A stretch of 64,000 nt of DNA from Gracilimonas sp965227215 (GTDB lineage: Bacteria; Bacteroidota; Rhodothermia; Balneolales; Balneolaceae), in contig OZ245729.1 in assembly GCA_965227215.1 (NCBI GenBank), forward strand, positions 682,001 to 746,000, written 5' to 3'. Positions 63,063-64,000 of the stretch are shown here, one piece after another; the first letter of the stretch is position 1; each line of letters opens with the position of its first letter. Made by a program: the position numbers and the translations under genes. The notes below the pieces were generated by a model. That model made no database searches and had not been told where the DNA came from. It saw only the letters and a list, made by a program, of their open reading frames with translations.

Positions 63063-64000
63063 CTACTCCGTTTCTACATTTCCGATATTGACCGGCATTC
63101 CGGGTCGAACCTGCAATAACCCACTTGTAAGTACCGAATCACCTTCCGCTATGCCTTCGGTGATTTGAACCTTAGCTTCATTCCTGAGCCCGGTTGAAAC
63201 CGTTTGAGGCTGAACCATACCGTTCTTCACCACAAATACTTTTTGTCCCTGTAGTTCAGGAACGATAGAGATGGAAGGAACCATCAGGGCGTCGTTAATT
63301 GTTGAAAGCGTGAGTTCCAAATCTGCAAATGCACCCGGTAATAAAGCTCCATCTTTATTCGGACTTTTGGCCCGTACCTGTAAAGAGCGGGTTTCAGTAT
63401 CAATTCGGGGTTCTTTAGCGTATACACTTGCTGTGAGTGCCCTATCCAAACCGGAAACAGTAAATTCTACTTTATTGCCAACTTCCACCAGTGCAGCGTA
63501 TCGTTCGGGGATGGAAAAATCAATTTTGATCGGATCGATATCCTGTAAAGTCGCAATTCTTGTACTGGGTGTGATGTAGCTGCCATCACTTACATACTTG
63601 AGACCAATTTGGCCTGCAAAGGGAGCACGGATTTCGGTTTTGGCTATCTGTGCTTCTATCAGGGCAACTTCAGCCCGCATTACATTTACTTCATTCAGCG
63701 TAGCATCGTATTCTTCCTGGCTGATTCCTCCCTTATCCAGCAGCTGCGCCTGACGTTTTTCACGATCTTCAGCAAGGTTCAGCCTGAACTCAGCGCGATT
63801 CAACTGTGCTTGCAATTCACTGTCATTTATTTTGATGAGCAACTGTCCTTTCTCAACATATTCCCCTTCTTCAAGAAAAATTTCTTCAATTAATCCTGAA
63901 CTTTCGCTGGCCAGTTCCACTTCTTCATTGGCAAGCAAAGTACCGGTGGTAAAAATATTGTTTTCAATGGTATCAGGGTTGGCAAGATATACATCAACCG
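63063..64000 (-). CDS. RND efflux periplasmic adaptor (5' end beyond the window)
   Basis: A membrane-fusion protein. The reading frame stays open past 63938 (a TTG there is an internal Leu codon) to the window edge, where it reads VDVYLANPDTIENNIFTTG, so the N-terminus is missing. Visible parts are the lipoyl half-motif (ESSGLIEEIFLEEGEYVEKG), an alpha-hairpin (RAEFRLNLAEDREKRQAQLL and the following helix), the second lipoyl half (AKTEIRAPFAGQIGLKYV), then the beta-barrel and membrane-proximal domains. It bridges the RND pump to TolC. Confidence 0.93.
   Translation of the reverse strand, partial: VDVYLANPDTIENNIFTTGTLLANEEVELASESSGLIEEIFLEEGEYVEKGQLLIKINDSELQAQLNRAEFRLNLAEDREKRQAQLLDKGGISQEEYDATLNEVNVMRAEVALIEAQIAKTEIRAPFAGQIGLKYVSDGSYITPSTRIATLQDIDPIKIDFSIPERYAALVEVGNKVEFTVSGLDRALTASVYAKEPRIDTETRSLQVRAKSPNKDGALLPGAFADLELTLSTINDALMVPSISIVPELQGQKVFVVKNGMVQPQTVSTGLRNEAKVQITEGIAEGDSVLTSGLLQVRPGMPVNIGNVETE

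Overview
The window reads as ordinary chromosome from a Bacteroidota-related marine-type bacterium, most likely Balneolota (Balneola/Gracilimonas-like) or its relatives. The evidence is a type IX secretion C-terminal domain with the YPNPFNP signature (gene at 48932), DUF5916, DUF4097, DUF2805, DUF1343 and DUF4412 genes, an RNA-polymerase ECF sigma gene in each of two accessory operons, and moderate GC. A few genes carry clear AGGAGG ribosome binding sites. This assignment is an inference; there is no rRNA in the window, and I saw no tRNA, CRISPR, prophage or integrase gene.

Layout. 1-4.9 kb: outer-membrane barrel, receiver-domain regulator with a helical-repeat membrane protein, lipoprotein, D-amino-acid-oxidase-like enzyme, and a Fur/Zur-type repressor coupled to a MerC-like membrane protein behind a clear 23-bp palindromic operator. 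5-8.7 kb: amidohydrolase, creatininase family, Bax-inhibitor-1 family, small membrane proteins. 8.8-14.7 kb (minus strand): ECF sigma factor, membrane HEAT-repeat protein (probable anti-sigma), two DUF4097 proteins and a large CBM9/DUF5916 barrel. 15-20.4 kb: Tex, a REP-associated tyrosine transposase (RAYT) between REP-like palindromes, a class III aminotransferase and AnmK. 20.8-26.3 kb: aspartate-family biosynthesis, with a threonine synthase carrying a LeuA-type regulatory domain, dapD, and a lysC-dapB-dapA unit. 26.5-41 kb: DUF819 transporter, a degenerate serine hydrolase coupled to a membrane protein and an RsmI-like methyltransferase, ankyrin protein, radical SAM protein, YtcJ-type amidohydrolase, pyrG plus NUDIX, GDPD, rlmB, NamZ-type muramidase, ndk.

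41-47 kb: a soluble class III adenylate cyclase, then an AT-rich accessory stretch (43.0-44.7 kb) with two unknown ORFs bounded by integron attC-like sequence and no integrase in the window, then mgsA and a YyaL/DUF255 protein. 47.3-51.2 kb: a second ECF sigma/RskA-type anti-sigma pair followed by a secreted protein with four CHRD domains. 51.3-58.3 kb: DUF4412, mnmA, HNH nuclease, a divergent PiT-like permease, an unknown exported protein, gdhA and a GHKL anti-sigma-type kinase. 58.6 kb to the end: TolC, RND pump and periplasmic adaptor, the adaptor running off the window.

How genes work together: lysC, dapA, dapB, dapD and possibly the class III aminotransferase cover lysine/diaminopimelate synthesis by the succinylase route, while threonine synthase competes for the same aspartate-derived carbon. 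AnmK and the NamZ-type enzyme are both peptidoglycan-sugar recycling functions. The most unusual items are the threonine synthase/LeuA-domain fusion, the integron-cassette-like island, the RAYT with its palindromes, and the Fur-family operator.
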